Assembly (NCBI GenBank): GCA_002483135.1
Contig: DLHI01000015.1
Location: 1-64,000 of the forward strand
Reading direction: 5' to 3'
Length of the DNA: 64,000 bases
From: Hyphomonadaceae bacterium UBA7672
GTDB taxonomy: Bacteria > Pseudomonadota > Alphaproteobacteria > Caulobacterales > Hyphomonadaceae
The notes below the pieces were generated by a model. That model ran no database searches. It had not been told where the DNA came from and saw nothing but the letters and a program-made list of their open reading frames with translations. Positions within the stretch are counted from its first letter, which is position 1. The number at the start of each line of letters is the position of its first letter. Of the stretch, positions 31,486-41,009 are shown in pieces. The position numbers and the translations under genes were made by a program.

Positions 31486-31993
31486 GGGGAAGACTCCAGT
31501 TGTTTCTCTGGAGCAGGGTTCCGAAGGCATTGCGTGATGCCCACGGTGAGACCCGCTCTGGTTGTAGTCCCGAGCTGCGTTGGCGGCTTCCTTGAAGTCA
31601 CCGCCAGCGCCTCTCACATCCACCCAGCAGCGGGTGGTATGCCGTCTAAATAGGCATCGCTCAAACCAGTTCCGCCGAAGATGCCGATTAAAAATCGTTA
31701 GGTGACTGCGAAGCAACACCCTGTCGTTGCGAGCGCAAGTCGCTGCAATACTTGTGTCCAAATGGTGTCAATACAGAGCAGACCGAATTCATTACTTGCG
31801 GAATGCTTTACCGAGCAGAAAGCCCAGCGGCTGCAGCTGATTTTCGCGGTTTGCCCACGGTCGGTCGCGCGCGGAAACATCATTTCCACCCCCGAATTAT
31901 GGCCTCTCGGTGGCGAGCCCTGATAACGGGCTCTGGAACGCAATGTTCCGTAGGCGGATCGTAATGGCTGTCCGTTCCCGCTGCTGAGAGGGC
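31486..31993. other. Long intergenic region upstream of the outer-membrane barrel gene
   Basis: About 510 bases between pheA and the barrel gene, both minus strand. It is less GC-rich than its surroundings around 31640-31810. It holds a TTGACA-like box on the minus strand (31771-31766) about 280 bases before the start codon, and two hairpins near pheA (GAGCCC/GGGCTC at 31915-31933 and GGAAC/GTTCC at 31935-31949) without T-runs. A long regulated 5' leader or a small RNA is possible. No tRNA or coding sequence seen. Confidence 0.5.
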
Positions 31994-32842
31994 TCAGCCA
32001 GGGTGCGAGCGTTGCCGGTAGGGGTGGGCCTCGAACACGCCAAGGTGGCGGACCTGGGTGGAAAAGAAGCCGAGTTCTTCCAGCGCGCGCTGTACGGGCG
32101 GCTCGTCGGGGTGGCCCTCAACTTCGGCATAGAATTGCGTGGCGTTGAACGAGCCGCCGACTTGATAGCTCTCCAGCTTGGTCATGTTGACGCCGTTGGT
32201 GGCAAAGCCCCCCATGGTCTTGTAGAGCGCGGCCGGCACGTTGCGGACGCGGAAGACGAAAGCCGTGACCCAGGCCTTGCCGGGCACATATTCCGGCGGC
32301 TGTGCGTCGCGGCTCATGATGACGAAACGCGTTGTGTTGTGGGCCGCATCCTCGATGTTCTCGGCGAGGATATCGAGGCCGTAGACCTCCGCAGCAAGGC
32401 GCGGGGCGATCGCGGCCTGGGTGGGATCGCCAAGGTCGCGCACCTCGCGGGCAGCGCCGGCCGTGTCGGAGCTGGTCTTCGCAACGATCCCGCGCGAGCG
32501 CAGGAAGTTGCGGCACTGACCGAGCCCCATGATGTGGCTGTGGGCGGCCTTGATGTTGTCGAGCTTGGCGCCCCTCAGGCCCATCAGCTGGAAGCGGATT
32601 GGCATGAAGTGTTCGCCCAGGATCATGAGGGGCGAGGTGGGCAACAGGTGATGGATATCCGCCACCCTGCCCGCGATGGAGTTTTCCACAGGGATCATGG
32701 CGAGCTCCGCCTCCCCCGTGGCGGCGGCCTGGAAGACATCCTCGAATGTCGCGCACGGCAGGGGCTCAAGCTCCGGGTGGACATCGCGGCACGCGATATG
32801 GGAGTTGGCGCCCAACTCTCCCTGGAATGCGATCTTGCTCAT
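31994..32842 (-). CDS. pheA: Prephenate dehydratase PheA
   Basis: 282 residues, monofunctional (no chorismate mutase domain). 'IAFQGELGANSHIAC' opens the catalytic domain; 'IPVENSIAGRVADIHHLL', 'AHSHIMGLGQCRNFL' and the catalytic 'NTTRFVIMSR' (TTRF motif) follow. A C-terminal ACT domain ('FVFRVRNVPAALYKTMGGFA', 'MTKLESYQVGG') gives Phe feedback control. It converts prephenate to phenylpyruvate. Divergent from the membrane cytochrome c gene. Confidence 0.96.
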   Translation of the reverse strand: MSKIAFQGELGANSHIACRDVHPELEPLPCATFEDVFQAAATGEAELAMIPVENSIAGRVADIHHLLPTSPLMILGEHFMPIRFQLMGLRGAKLDNIKAAHSHIMGLGQCRNFLRSRGIVAKTSSDTAGAAREVRDLGDPTQAAIAPRLAAEVYGLDILAENIEDAAHNTTRFVIMSRDAQPPEYVPGKAWVTAFVFRVRNVPAALYKTMGGFATNGVNMTKLESYQVGGSFNATQFYAEVEGHPDEPPVQRALEELGFFSTQVRHLGVFEAHPYRQRSHPG

Positions 32843-33024
32843 GGCCGCTTCTATGCCCCCTGCGCGGCAAAGAGAGCAACAGGCATAGGGGCTTAGGGTC
32901 AGGCCGATGCGTCATTTCGCCGGGCTTTCTCTGATTGCCGCACCCTCGCTAAAATGCCAGAAAGCGCCGCGAGTGCGGGCTCGAATCGTATGTTTTGGGC
33001 GCCCGGCAAGAGGGGCATCAGGCC

Positions 33025-33747
33025 ATGAGTGATCTCGGCTTCAACAAGATCGCGTTCTGCGTCCTCGGGACTGCCTTGGCCGTGATCGGCCTGAACGAGG
33101 CCTCGCACGCCATGTTCCATCACGAAGAGCATGAGTTCGCTGGCTATTATGTGCCGATCGAGTCGGGCCCGGTTGGTCCTGCGGTCGTGGCGGGCCCGCG
33201 CGACTACGGCCTGTTGCTGGCCAACGCCGACGTCGCGAAAGGCGCCGATCAGCACAAGAAATGCGTGCAGTGCCACACGTTCGAACAGGGCGGCGGCAAC
33301 CTGCAGGGGCCGAACCTGTGGGGCGTCCTGGGCCGTCCGGTCGCCTCGCATGAGGGATTCAAGTATTCGACGGGCGCAGGCTCGCTGAGCGAACTGGGCG
33401 CGACAGGCGCCACATGGACCTATGAGAATCTCGACCACTTCATCGAGCGCCCGAAAGGCTTTGCCTCGGGCACGGCGATGAACTTCGCGGGCATCAACAG
33501 CCGCGTCACGGGGGAAGCCGACAGGATCAACCTGATCGCCTACCTGCGCACGCTGGGCAGCGAGAGCGTGCCCCTGCCCGCGCCGCTGCCGCCGCAGGAA
33601 GCTGCTCCGGCCGAGGGCGCCGCTCCGGTGGATGGCGCGGCGGTTCCGGCCGATGGCGCAACCCCGCCGGCGGATGGAACGGCTCCCGCGGCTCCGGGCG
33701 CAGCGCCCACTCCGGCGCCGGCCGCTCCGGCTCCCGCGCCGCACTGA
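33025..33747 (+). CDS. cycM: Membrane-anchored c-type cytochrome (CycM-like)
   Basis: 240 residues from ATG 33025. An N-terminal uncleaved helix (residues 7-25, 'NKIAFCVLGTALAVIGL') anchors a class I cytochrome c: Cys80, Cys83 and His84 in CVQCH, with a Met ligand in 'ASGTAMNFAGI' and 'DRINLIAYLRTL' as the last helix. The C-terminal 60 residues are an Ala/Pro/Gly low-complexity tail. In related bacteria this type carries electrons from the bc1 complex to aa3 oxidase. The pheA-cycM divergent pair is frequent in alphaproteobacteria. An intrinsic terminator follows. Confidence 0.88.
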   Translation: MSDLGFNKIAFCVLGTALAVIGLNEASHAMFHHEEHEFAGYYVPIESGPVGPAVVAGPRDYGLLLANADVAKGADQHKKCVQCHTFEQGGGNLQGPNLWGVLGRPVASHEGFKYSTGAGSLSELGATGATWTYENLDHFIERPKGFASGTAMNFAGINSRVTGEADRINLIAYLRTLGSESVPLPAPLPPQEAAPAEGAAPVDGAAVPADGATPPADGTAPAAPGAAPTPAPAAPAPAPH

Positions 33748-33770
33748 GGCTGGCGCATAATCAACTTGGG

Positions 33771-33805
33771 AAAGGCGGATGCTTCGGCATCCGCCTTTTT
33801 CGTTT
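33771..33805 (+). terminator. Rho-independent terminator after the cytochrome c gene
   Basis: A 12-bp stem, AAAGGCGGATGC (33771-33782) / GCATCCGCCTTT (33787-33798), with a TTCG tetraloop, followed by TTCGTTT. It lies between convergent genes and may serve both strands. Confidence 0.93.
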
Positions 33806-33816
33806 AGGGCGCTCCA

Positions 33817-34203
33817 TCACGCGGGAGCGTGGCACACCGCTTCGATGTTGTGCCCGTCCGGATCGAGCACGAAGGCGCCGTAATAGGTCGGATGATATTC
33901 CGGCCTGAGGCCCGGTGGGCCGTTGTCGCGGCCGCCCGCGGCGAGTGCGGCGGCGTAGAATGCATCGACCTTCGCGCGCGTGTCCGCGGCGAACGCGACG
34001 TGGATCAGCTCGGTGGCGCGCGGTTGCTCGTTGATCCAGAAATAGGGCTTGAAGCCTTCGCCATATCCGATGAAGGCCGTGCCGCCAGTTTCGCTGGCCG
34101 GCGCTTCAAAGAGTGGCGCGACACCAAGCGGGGCCAGCGCGTGATCATAGAATGCCTTCGCGCGAGCAAGGCTGGTCACTTTCAGGCCCACATGATCAAG
34201 CAT
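33817..34203 (-). CDS. VOC-family (glyoxalase-like) protein
   Basis: 128 residues. The ATG at 34203 is preferred because GGGAG lies six bases upstream; the in-frame ATG two codons earlier directly touches that site. One VOC module pair is visible: 'MLDHVGLKVTSLARAKAFYD' (metal-ligand His4), 'ELIHVAFAADTRAKVDAFYAAAL', 'YYGAFVLDPDGHNIEAVCH' with the terminal Glu ligand. Likely a metal-dependent lyase or dioxygenase-like protein; substrate unknown. Single gene. Confidence 0.85.
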   Translation of the reverse strand: MLDHVGLKVTSLARAKAFYDHALAPLGVAPLFEAPASETGGTAFIGYGEGFKPYFWINEQPRATELIHVAFAADTRAKVDAFYAAALAAGGRDNGPPGLRPEYHPTYYGAFVLDPDGHNIEAVCHAPA

Positions 34204-34474
34204 CCGCATCTCCCTTGAACAGGCGATATGCTGACTCAGGACGGAAGCGCTGCGAACCGTTCGCGAGTGAAATAATTTCGTTATTCCCGCACAAATATAG
34301 CGCCATGGACAGCGCCTTCTCGGTGCAGCGTAATTTGCAGAAACTTCGGGATTTCCATGCGGACCTAGGGATTTCGCCCCGCTGGACAGGCGCCGCCAAC
34401 AGGCAATCATGCGCAAAAATGGCGGCGCAGGTCGCTTGACCGGGCCGGCCAGCAGCAGGCGGAGGGTACTGCGC

Positions 34475-34936
34475 ATGACGACTTTCAAGCTCAATGGAAA
34501 GCAGGTGACGTCCACCGCGGAGCCAGACACGCCACTGCTGTGGGTGATCCGCGATGAGCAGGGGCTGACCGGCACCAAGTTTGGCTGCGGGATCGCGATG
34601 TGCGGAGCCTGCACGGTGCATGTCGGCGGCAAGGCGCAGCGCAGCTGCGTGATGCCGGTGAGCGCGGCCGAGGGCCTCGACATCGTCACCATCGAAGGGC
34701 TCGACCCCAAGGGCGAGCATCCGGTGCAGAAAGCGTGGCAGGACTTGCAGGTGCCGCAATGCGGCTACTGCCAGTCTGGCCAGATCATGCAGGCGGCCGC
34801 CGTGCTGAAGGACAATCCCGATATCTCGGATGCCGACATCGACGCGCAGATGACCGGTAACCTGTGTCGCTGCATGACCTATACGCGCATACGCGCTGCT
34901 GTTCGGCAGGCCGCCACCGCGATGAAGGGGGGCTGA
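34475..34936 (+). CDS. iorA: 2Fe-2S subunit of a periplasmic molybdenum hydroxylase (IorA-like)
   Basis: 153 residues from ATG 34475 (GGAGGG eight bases upstream). Two iron-sulfur modules: plant-ferredoxin type 'GTKFGCGIAMCGACTVHV' with 'RSCVMPV', and the helical one with 'CGYCQSGQIMQAA' and 'GNLCRCMTYTRIRAAV'. It passes electrons from the molybdopterin subunit encoded four bases downstream. Isoquinoline 1-oxidoreductase, nicotinate and aldehyde dehydrogenases share this layout, so the substrate is uncertain. Confidence 0.9.
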   Translation: MTTFKLNGKQVTSTAEPDTPLLWVIRDEQGLTGTKFGCGIAMCGACTVHVGGKAQRSCVMPVSAAEGLDIVTIEGLDPKGEHPVQKAWQDLQVPQCGYCQSGQIMQAAAVLKDNPDISDADIDAQMTGNLCRCMTYTRIRAAVRQAATAMKGG

Positions 34937-34940
34937 TCAC

Positions 34941-37208
34941 ATGACACGCCTTTCAAAATCTGAATCAGGTTCGCTCGCCCTCTCCCGCCGCGGCTTTCTT
35001 GTTGCCGCAGCAGGAACCGGCGTTGCGTTTTCCTTCCTCACCGCCTGCGAGACTGGCGATCCGAACGCGCCGGCGTATGAGCCGACGCAATGGTTCTCGA
35101 TCGACGCCAACGGCCTCGTCACGGTAAACATCATACGCGCCGAGATGGGCCAGCATGTCGGCACATCGGTCGCGCGTATTCTCGCCGACGAGCTTGATGC
35201 GAAGTGGGAGGATGTCCGCATCAACCACGTCGATAGCGATCCGAAGTGGGGCCTGATGGTGACGGGCGGATCGTGGTCCGTGTGGCAATCCTATCCGCTC
35301 TATTCGAAGGCCGGCGCGGCGGGCCGCGCTGCGATGATCGAAGCCGGCGCGAAGGCTCTGGGCGTCGAGGCTGCGTCCTGTTCGGTTGCGAACAGCGAAG
35401 TTGTCTCGGGCGACAAGAAAATCTCTTTCAAGGACATCGTCCGCAAGGGCGGGCTGACGAAGACCTTCACGCAGGAAGAGATCGACGCGCTGCCCATCAA
35501 GCCGGTGGACCAGCGCAAGCTGATCGGCAAGCCGGTGATGTCCCAGGATATCGTCGAGAAGACCACCGGCGCTGCGAAGTTCGGCATCGACGCGACTGTC
35601 GAGGGGATGGTCTACGGCTATCCGATCATTCCGCCGACGCGGAATGGCGGCCAGGTCAACTATGTGATGGATCCCGCCGCCAAGGAGATCAAAGGCTATC
35701 TTGAGACCGTCGTACTGAAGGACCCGTCCAACACCGTCCCCGGCTGGGCCGTGGTGATCGGCGAGACGTGGTGGGCTGCCAAGAAGGCGGCGGAGGCGAT
35801 CACGCTGGAATATCAGCCGACCGACACGATGGAGGTGTCCGAGAAGGACATCCAGGATCACGGCCGCAAGCTGATCAACGACGCCAGCAAGGGCGTTGTG
35901 CTGGCGACGGGCAATACCAACACGGCGCCGGTGTTCCGTTCCGCAAAGTCGACGCTGGATGCGGAATACACGACCGCAACCGCCCTGCACTTCCCCATGG
36001 AGCCAATGAACGCACTGGCCTTCGAAAAGGACGGCAAGTGGGAAATCCACACTGGCAACCAGTGGCAGTCGCTCGTCCTGCCCTGGCTGGCGACGGCCCT
36101 TGAAGTGCCCGAGACCAGCATCGTGATGAAGACCTACAGGCTGGGCGGCGGCTTTGGCCGCAGGCTGAATGGTGACTATGCGGTCGGGGCGGCGCTTGCC
36201 TCCAAGGCCATCGGCAAGCCGGTGAAGATGGTGTTGTCGCGCGAGGCGGACTCGAAGTTCGACTCTGTGCGCTCGCCCTCGGTGCAGAAGATGCGGATGG
36301 CGTTCGACAAGGACAACAATGTCATCGGCATGGAACAGCACGTGGCGTGCGGCTGGCCCACGCAAGTGATGATCCCGGCCTTCATGCCGCCGGGCGAAGG
36401 GGGCGCGCCGTATGATCCTTTCGCGATCAGCGGGGCGGACCACTGGTATTCGGTGGGCGCGCACAAGGTGCGGGCTGTGTCGAACGATCTCGCCAACGCG
36501 ACGTTCAGGCCTGGCTGGTTGCGTTCGGTCGGGCCGGGCTTCACCAACTGGGCGCTCGAGAGCTTCATGGATGAGGCCGCGCACAAGGTGAAGGCTGATC
36601 CTGTGCAGTTCAGGCTGAACCTGCTGCGCGCGGAAGGCGCCAATGCGGGCGCCGCGCCTAACTCGGTAGGCGGCGCATCGCGGCAGGCCAATGTTGTTAA
36701 GCTGGCGGCGGAGAAGGCGGGCTGGGGCCAGCCCTTGCCGGCCGACACGGGGCTGGGCCTTGCCACCTCGTTCGGGCAGGAGCGCAACATGCCGACCTGG
36801 GTGGCGTGCGTGGCGCGCGTGAATGTTGATCGGGCAACGGGCCGGGTGAAGGTGGAGAAGCTAACGCTTGTCGCCGACGCCGGGACGATCGTCGATCCGG
36901 ACGGCGCGCTGGCCCAGATGCAGGGCGCCTCGCTGTGGGGCCTGTCTTTGGCGCTGCACGAAGGGACGGAGTTCGAGAACGGCAATGTGAAGGCGCTGAA
37001 CCTGGGCGCGTACACGCCCCTGCGCCTGTCGGACACGCCCGAACTGGACATCTCGTTCGTCGAAAGCGTCGAGGTTCCGGTGGGCCTTGGCGAGCCGGCG
37101 ACGACTGTTGTTGGCCCGGCCATCGGCAACGCTATCTACAACGCAGTTGGCGCGCGGCTGCGCCATATCCCGATCACGGCGGCTGCCGTGAAGGCGGCCA
37201 TACGCTGA
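34941..37208 (+). CDS. iorB: Molybdopterin subunit of a periplasmic molybdenum hydroxylase (IorB-like)
   Basis: 755 residues with a Tat signal ('LSRRGFLVAAAGTGVAFSFL') also ending in a Cys. The xanthine-dehydrogenase-type fold is seen in 'QWFSIDANGLVTVNIIRAEM', 'TGAAKFGIDATVEGMVYGYP', 'YTTATALHFPMEPMNA', 'LGGGFGRRLNGDYAVGAAL', 'RSVGPGFTNWALESFMDE', and the catalytic Glu in 'PVGLGEPATTVVGPAIGNAI'. It oxidises aldehydes or N-heterocycles with water. It partners the 2Fe-2S subunit at 34475; no cytochrome subunit follows. Confidence 0.9.
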   Translation: MTRLSKSESGSLALSRRGFLVAAAGTGVAFSFLTACETGDPNAPAYEPTQWFSIDANGLVTVNIIRAEMGQHVGTSVARILADELDAKWEDVRINHVDSDPKWGLMVTGGSWSVWQSYPLYSKAGAAGRAAMIEAGAKALGVEAASCSVANSEVVSGDKKISFKDIVRKGGLTKTFTQEEIDALPIKPVDQRKLIGKPVMSQDIVEKTTGAAKFGIDATVEGMVYGYPIIPPTRNGGQVNYVMDPAAKEIKGYLETVVLKDPSNTVPGWAVVIGETWWAAKKAAEAITLEYQPTDTMEVSEKDIQDHGRKLINDASKGVVLATGNTNTAPVFRSAKSTLDAEYTTATALHFPMEPMNALAFEKDGKWEIHTGNQWQSLVLPWLATALEVPETSIVMKTYRLGGGFGRRLNGDYAVGAALASKAIGKPVKMVLSREADSKFDSVRSPSVQKMRMAFDKDNNVIGMEQHVACGWPTQVMIPAFMPPGEGGAPYDPFAISGADHWYSVGAHKVRAVSNDLANATFRPGWLRSVGPGFTNWALESFMDEAAHKVKADPVQFRLNLLRAEGANAGAAPNSVGGASRQANVVKLAAEKAGWGQPLPADTGLGLATSFGQERNMPTWVACVARVNVDRATGRVKVEKLTLVADAGTIVDPDGALAQMQGASLWGLSLALHEGTEFENGNVKALNLGAYTPLRLSDTPELDISFVESVEVPVGLGEPATTVVGPAIGNAIYNAVGARLRHIPITAAAVKAAIR

Positions 37209-37311
37209 TCCGCGCCTATCCCTCCGAGGGCGCATGATCGCAAGCTGCCGGGTACGGCCCTGGTGGGAATCGGACGATTTCCATCAGGGCCGCATCATTT
37301 CGGCCCGGAGC

Positions 37312-37329
37312 AATTCCACTGGCGGAATT
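37312..37329. promoter_or_regulatory. Inverted repeat upstream of the acyl-CoA synthetase gene
   Basis: AATTCC-ACTGGC-GGAATT ends 43 bases before the chosen start codon. It could be an operator or chance; no known consensus is claimed. Confidence 0.3.
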
Positions 37330-37372
37330 TGGGCAGTAGCCTGTCTCAACGTCTCGAATGACGGGAGCAAGT

Positions 37373-38992
37373 ATGACCGCCGGATTGATGCAGACACCAC
37401 CGCTGCAGATCGTCGATATCCTGAAATTCGCGGCGCGCGCGCATGCGCGGCGGGAGATCGTCTCCCGACTCGTGGATGAGCCGACCTGGCGCTACACCTA
37501 TGCCGATGCGCTTAAGCGCGCGGCCCAGGCGGCGCAGGCGCTGAAGCGGCTGGGCGTGCAGCATGGCGATCGGGTTTCCAGCCTTGCCTGGAACACGCAC
37601 CGCCACTTCGAGCTGTTCTATGCCGTGCCCGGGATCGGCGCGGTGCTGCACACGGCCAATCCACGGCTGTTTGACGACCAGATCATCTACACGATCAACC
37701 ACGCCGAAAGTTCGGTGCTTCTGTTTGACCGGAATTTTCTCGCCGTCGTCGAGCGGATCGCGCCGCATCTGAAAACGATCAAGACCTATGTCATGCTGTC
37801 GGACGAAGCGCGGCTGACGCCCGGCACGGTTGGCGCGGTGGGGTATGAGTGCCTGCTCGACAAGGAGAGCGGGGATTTTGCCTGGCCGGTGGTTGAGGAA
37901 AATCTCGGGGCTTTCCTCTGCTATACCTCCGGAACGACGGGAGATCCCAAGGGCGTGCTGTATTCGCATCGCGCGGTGGTGCTGCATGCGATGGCGTCGG
38001 GCCTGGCGAGCGCATTCGGGTTCGACGCATTCGACGTGGTGATGCCCTGCTCTTCGCTTTATCACGCAACCGCGTGGGGCCTGCCGTTTGCTGCGCCGAT
38101 CAATGGCTGCAAGCTGGTGTTCCCGTGTGACAAGATGGATGGGGCCAGCCTGCAGGAACTGATCGTCCGCGAGGGCGTGACGTTTTCGGGCGGCGTGCCG
38201 ACGATCTGGACGATGTATCTCTCGCACATAGAGAAGACCGGCGAGAGGCCGGCCAAGCTTCAGCGCGTGGTGATCGGCGGGTCGGCCGTTCCGCGCGCGA
38301 TGGCCGAAGGGTTCAAGAAGAAATACGGCGTTCGTGTCCTGCAGATCTGGGGCATGACAGAGACATGCCCGCTAGGCGTGATCGCGACGCCGACGCCGGA
38401 ACTGGCCGAAGCCGGCGAAGAGGCGATGGACGAGGCGATCTGGACGCGCCAGGGCCGCCTGCAGTTCGGCATCGAGCTGAAGATCGTGGATGAGGATGGC
38501 AAGGACCTGCCGTGGGACGGCGAGAGTTCGGGCGCGCTGCTGGTGAAGGGGCCGTGGACCATCCGCCGCTATTTCCGGAAGGACATGGATGCGACCAACG
38601 AGGACGGCTGGTTCGACACGGGCGACATCGCCACGATCGATGCGGCCGGCTTCATGCGCATCACTGATCGCAAGAAGGACGTGATCAAGTCGGGCGGGGA
38701 ATGGATTTCTTCCATCGACCTCGAAAACTTCGCGGTGGGATGCCCGGGCGTGAAGATTGCGGCGGTGATCGGCGTGCCGCATCCCAAATGGGAAGAACGG
38801 CCGGTTCTGATCATCGAATGCCATGACGGCGTGGAGCTGACCGAGGATGCAGTGCAGGCCTATCTGGAGCCCCACATCGTGAAGTGGTGGAAACCTGACA
38901 AGGTTATCTTCGCCAGCGTGCCGCTAACGGCGACGGGCAAGATCGACAAGAAGGTTCTGCGGTCGAAGTATCAGGGCGTTCTCAGCAATTAG
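37373..38992 (+). CDS. Fatty acyl-CoA synthetase (AMP-forming)
   Basis: 539 residues; ATG 37373 has GGGAG five bases upstream, better than the ATG at 37358. The adenylate-forming superfamily motifs are present: P-loop 'CYTSGTTGDPKGVLYSHRA', 'GGVPTIWTMYL', 'QIWGMTETCPLG', 'GWFDTGDIATIDAAGFMRITDRKKDVIKSGGEWIS' (given in parts: 'WFDTGDIA', 'DRKKDVIKSGGEWIS') and the catalytic Lys in 'TATGKIDKKVLR'. It resembles medium/long-chain acyl-CoA ligases that start fatty-acid breakdown. Single gene with its own upstream region. Confidence 0.93.
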   Translation: MTAGLMQTPPLQIVDILKFAARAHARREIVSRLVDEPTWRYTYADALKRAAQAAQALKRLGVQHGDRVSSLAWNTHRHFELFYAVPGIGAVLHTANPRLFDDQIIYTINHAESSVLLFDRNFLAVVERIAPHLKTIKTYVMLSDEARLTPGTVGAVGYECLLDKESGDFAWPVVEENLGAFLCYTSGTTGDPKGVLYSHRAVVLHAMASGLASAFGFDAFDVVMPCSSLYHATAWGLPFAAPINGCKLVFPCDKMDGASLQELIVREGVTFSGGVPTIWTMYLSHIEKTGERPAKLQRVVIGGSAVPRAMAEGFKKKYGVRVLQIWGMTETCPLGVIATPTPELAEAGEEAMDEAIWTRQGRLQFGIELKIVDEDGKDLPWDGESSGALLVKGPWTIRRYFRKDMDATNEDGWFDTGDIATIDAAGFMRITDRKKDVIKSGGEWISSIDLENFAVGCPGVKIAAVIGVPHPKWEERPVLIIECHDGVELTEDAVQAYLEPHIVKWWKPDKVIFASVPLTATGKIDKKVLRSKYQGVLSN

Positions 38993-39084
38993 GCGTCCGG
39001 TCCTTACTGTGCTATCGAATTGGCGTCGGCCGAGTTGGGGCTCGCTTTCGTGCGCCCGGGTGGGACCGATCCCAGGACAATAGA

Positions 39085-39795
39085 ATGCCGAACCGGCAGG
39101 ACATGGAGAGCGAACCGCGCAGGCGGTCGAGCGGCAAGCGTTACCTTCCCCCTGACCTGGCCATGGAACTCGAGGCTGACAATGTACAGCTACGTGCGGC
39201 TCTTGCCAGCTCCGCAAGTTCGGAACAGCGGCGCGAGCTGATCACTCAGGAACTGAAACACCGTATCGGGAACCTCCTGGCGGTGGTCCAGGCCATGGCG
39301 CGGCACACATTCCGGAATGCCGACGCGGCGAGCGTTGAGGATTTCAATGCGCGCCTGATGGCGCTGGCGGGCGCGCAGAAGCTGCTGATAGATTCAGAGA
39401 CACAGCCGTCCCAGATCGCCGACGTGGTGACGACAACGCTGGCGCCCCATTGCGCCGATGGCGATCGCGCCAGGATTTCCGGCCCGGACGTGGCGCTCGA
39501 TGGACGCCGCGCGCATGCATTGACACTGGCGCTACACGAACTGGCGACCAATGCGATCAAGTATGGCGCGCTGTCAGTCGACGCGGGATGGGTCGATATT
39601 GTGTGGACGCAAGAGGATGGCTCGCTGAGCCTGACCTGGAGGGAGCATGGCGGGCCGCCGGTTTCGGCGCCGACTCGGCGTGGATTTGGATCAACGCTGA
39701 TCTCGCGCAATCTGGGCCTTGCCTTCGGCGGCAAGGTCGAACTCGACTTTCATCCGGCTGGCTTGGTGTGCCGACTGCTGGCGCCGGCGCGCTAG
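39085..39795 (+). CDS. HWE-family histidine kinase without a sensor domain
   Basis: 236 residues. A short coiled-coil start ('DLAMELEADNVQLRAAL') leads into the phospho-acceptor helix 'TQELKHRIGNLLAVVQAMA' with the HWE-type His, followed by 'ALHELATNAIKYGALS' (N box) and 'LTWREHGGPPV', the W-x-E of the family, then 'RRGFGSTLISRNL' (G box). HWE kinases are typical of alphaproteobacteria and often act in stress or light signalling. No PAS, GAF or membrane segment is present, and no response regulator is nearby. Confidence 0.9.
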   Translation: MPNRQDMESEPRRRSSGKRYLPPDLAMELEADNVQLRAALASSASSEQRRELITQELKHRIGNLLAVVQAMARHTFRNADAASVEDFNARLMALAGAQKLLIDSETQPSQIADVVTTTLAPHCADGDRARISGPDVALDGRRAHALTLALHELATNAIKYGALSVDAGWVDIVWTQEDGSLSLTWREHGGPPVSAPTRRGFGSTLISRNLGLAFGGKVELDFHPAGLVCRLLAPAR

Positions 39796-39858
39796 CCACG
39801 GCCCTTTTGTCGCTCGCACTGGAGATCGCCTGACGACGCGCGTGCGCTGGAAGTCGGC

Positions 39859-40947
39859 CTAGCGCGGCCTTGCGCCGCCGAGCGCTAGCGCGACGGCCTT
39901 GCGGCCGACAGTGGGCAGTGCAGCGAGCGCGGCTTCGTGCGTGAGCCATTCGCCGTGTACCTTTGGGCGCGCTATGACCTCAGCACGATACACCGTGAGC
40001 TTAAGCGCGAAATGCGTGAAGACGTGTCGGACTTCGCCGATGTGATTCCACGCAAACTTGCCAGGCGCTTCGCCGAGCGGGTCTTCCGGCTTTGCCTCCG
40101 ACCATGCGCTGGTGGGCGGCATCATCATGCCGCCGAGCAGGCCCGATGGAGGACGGCGGATCAGCAGCACTTCATCATTGCGCAGGAGCACGAACGCAGA
40201 GCCATGGCGTGTTGGCGTGGCCTTCTTTTCTGCCTTCACTGGATAGCGTTCGGGATCGCCTTGCGCGCGGGCCTCGCAGAATTCCGCCAGCGGGCAGATC
40301 AGGCAATTGGGATTCTTCGGCGTGCAGACGGTGGCGCCGAGGTCCATCAGAGCCTGGGCGAGATCGCCGGCGCGGTGGTTCTTCGGAAGAGCGTTGACCA
40401 AAGCCTGCGCATGGGCGGAGATCACCTGTTTGGCGGCGCGCCAGCCGGCTTCGGTTCCGTCCGACCCGATCGCGTGGAGGCGCGAGACGACGCGCTCGAT
40501 ATTGCCGTCGACCGGGGCGACGCGTTCGTCGAACGCGATCGAAGCAATGGCGGCGGCGGTGTAGGGGCCAATGCCTGGAAGCTGGCGCAGGCTGGCTGCA
40601 TCCTGTGGAAAACCGCCCAGCTCTGCGACCGCTTTTGCACAGGCGTGCAGATTGCGGGCGCGGCTGTAATAGCCGAGCCCCGCCCACGAGGCTGAGACAT
40701 CGTCCCAGCTCGCCTTGGCCAGCTTCTGAACCGTAGGCCAGCGTTTGCGGAAGGCGTCGAAATAGGGCGTGGCGTGGGGAATTGTGGTCTGCTGCAGCAT
40801 CACTTCACTGAGCCAGACGAGATAGGGATCGGGCGTTTCGCCCGCGTCGCGCTCGGCCGGGCCGATGCGCCAGGGAAGCTTCCGCCCGTGGCGCCGGTAC
40901 CAGCGATCCACAGCGGTGAGCAACTTTTTCAGGCTGTTGGTGGACAT
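39859..40947 (-). CDS. mutY: Adenine DNA glycosylase MutY
   Basis: 362 residues from ATG 40947. 'LPWRIGPAERDAGETPDPYLVWLSEVMLQQTT' (quoted in part: 'PYLVWLSEVMLQQTT') opens the catalytic domain; the helix-hairpin-helix 'LPGIGPYTAAAIASIAFDE' and catalytic Asp in 'APVDGNIERV' follow. Four Cys (C-x6-C-x2-C-x5-C, 'CTPKNPNCLICPLAEFC') bind a 4Fe-4S cluster, and the C-terminal MutT-like domain recognises 8-oxoG. It removes A paired with 8-oxoG. Divergent from the DUF721-DsbA-DsbA-smc block, a conserved Caulobacterales arrangement. Confidence 0.96.
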   Translation of the reverse strand: MSTNSLKKLLTAVDRWYRRHGRKLPWRIGPAERDAGETPDPYLVWLSEVMLQQTTIPHATPYFDAFRKRWPTVQKLAKASWDDVSASWAGLGYYSRARNLHACAKAVAELGGFPQDAASLRQLPGIGPYTAAAIASIAFDERVAPVDGNIERVVSRLHAIGSDGTEAGWRAAKQVISAHAQALVNALPKNHRAGDLAQALMDLGATVCTPKNPNCLICPLAEFCEARAQGDPERYPVKAEKKATPTRHGSAFVLLRNDEVLLIRRPPSGLLGGMMMPPTSAWSEAKPEDPLGEAPGKFAWNHIGEVRHVFTHFALKLTVYRAEVIARPKVHGEWLTHEAALAALPTVGRKAVALALGGARPR

Positions 40948-41009
40948 GAATTCCGGAAACGTCTGACAACCGCCATTCCGATGAAACCGGTTCAGTGGCA
41001 AGAAGAAGC

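Noticed and set aside
31915..31949. Two hairpins near the pheA end as a terminator
   Set aside because: No T-run on either strand; retained only as a note in the intergenic entry.
34304..34441. A 45-codon frame upstream of the iorA-like gene
   Set aside because: No ribosome-binding site and no protein-like pattern; probably leader or promoter DNA.
34965..36584. A 539-codon open frame antisense to the molybdenum hydroxylase gene
   Set aside because: Arg/His-rich composition typical of antisense frames; the sense strand has Moco-binding motifs.
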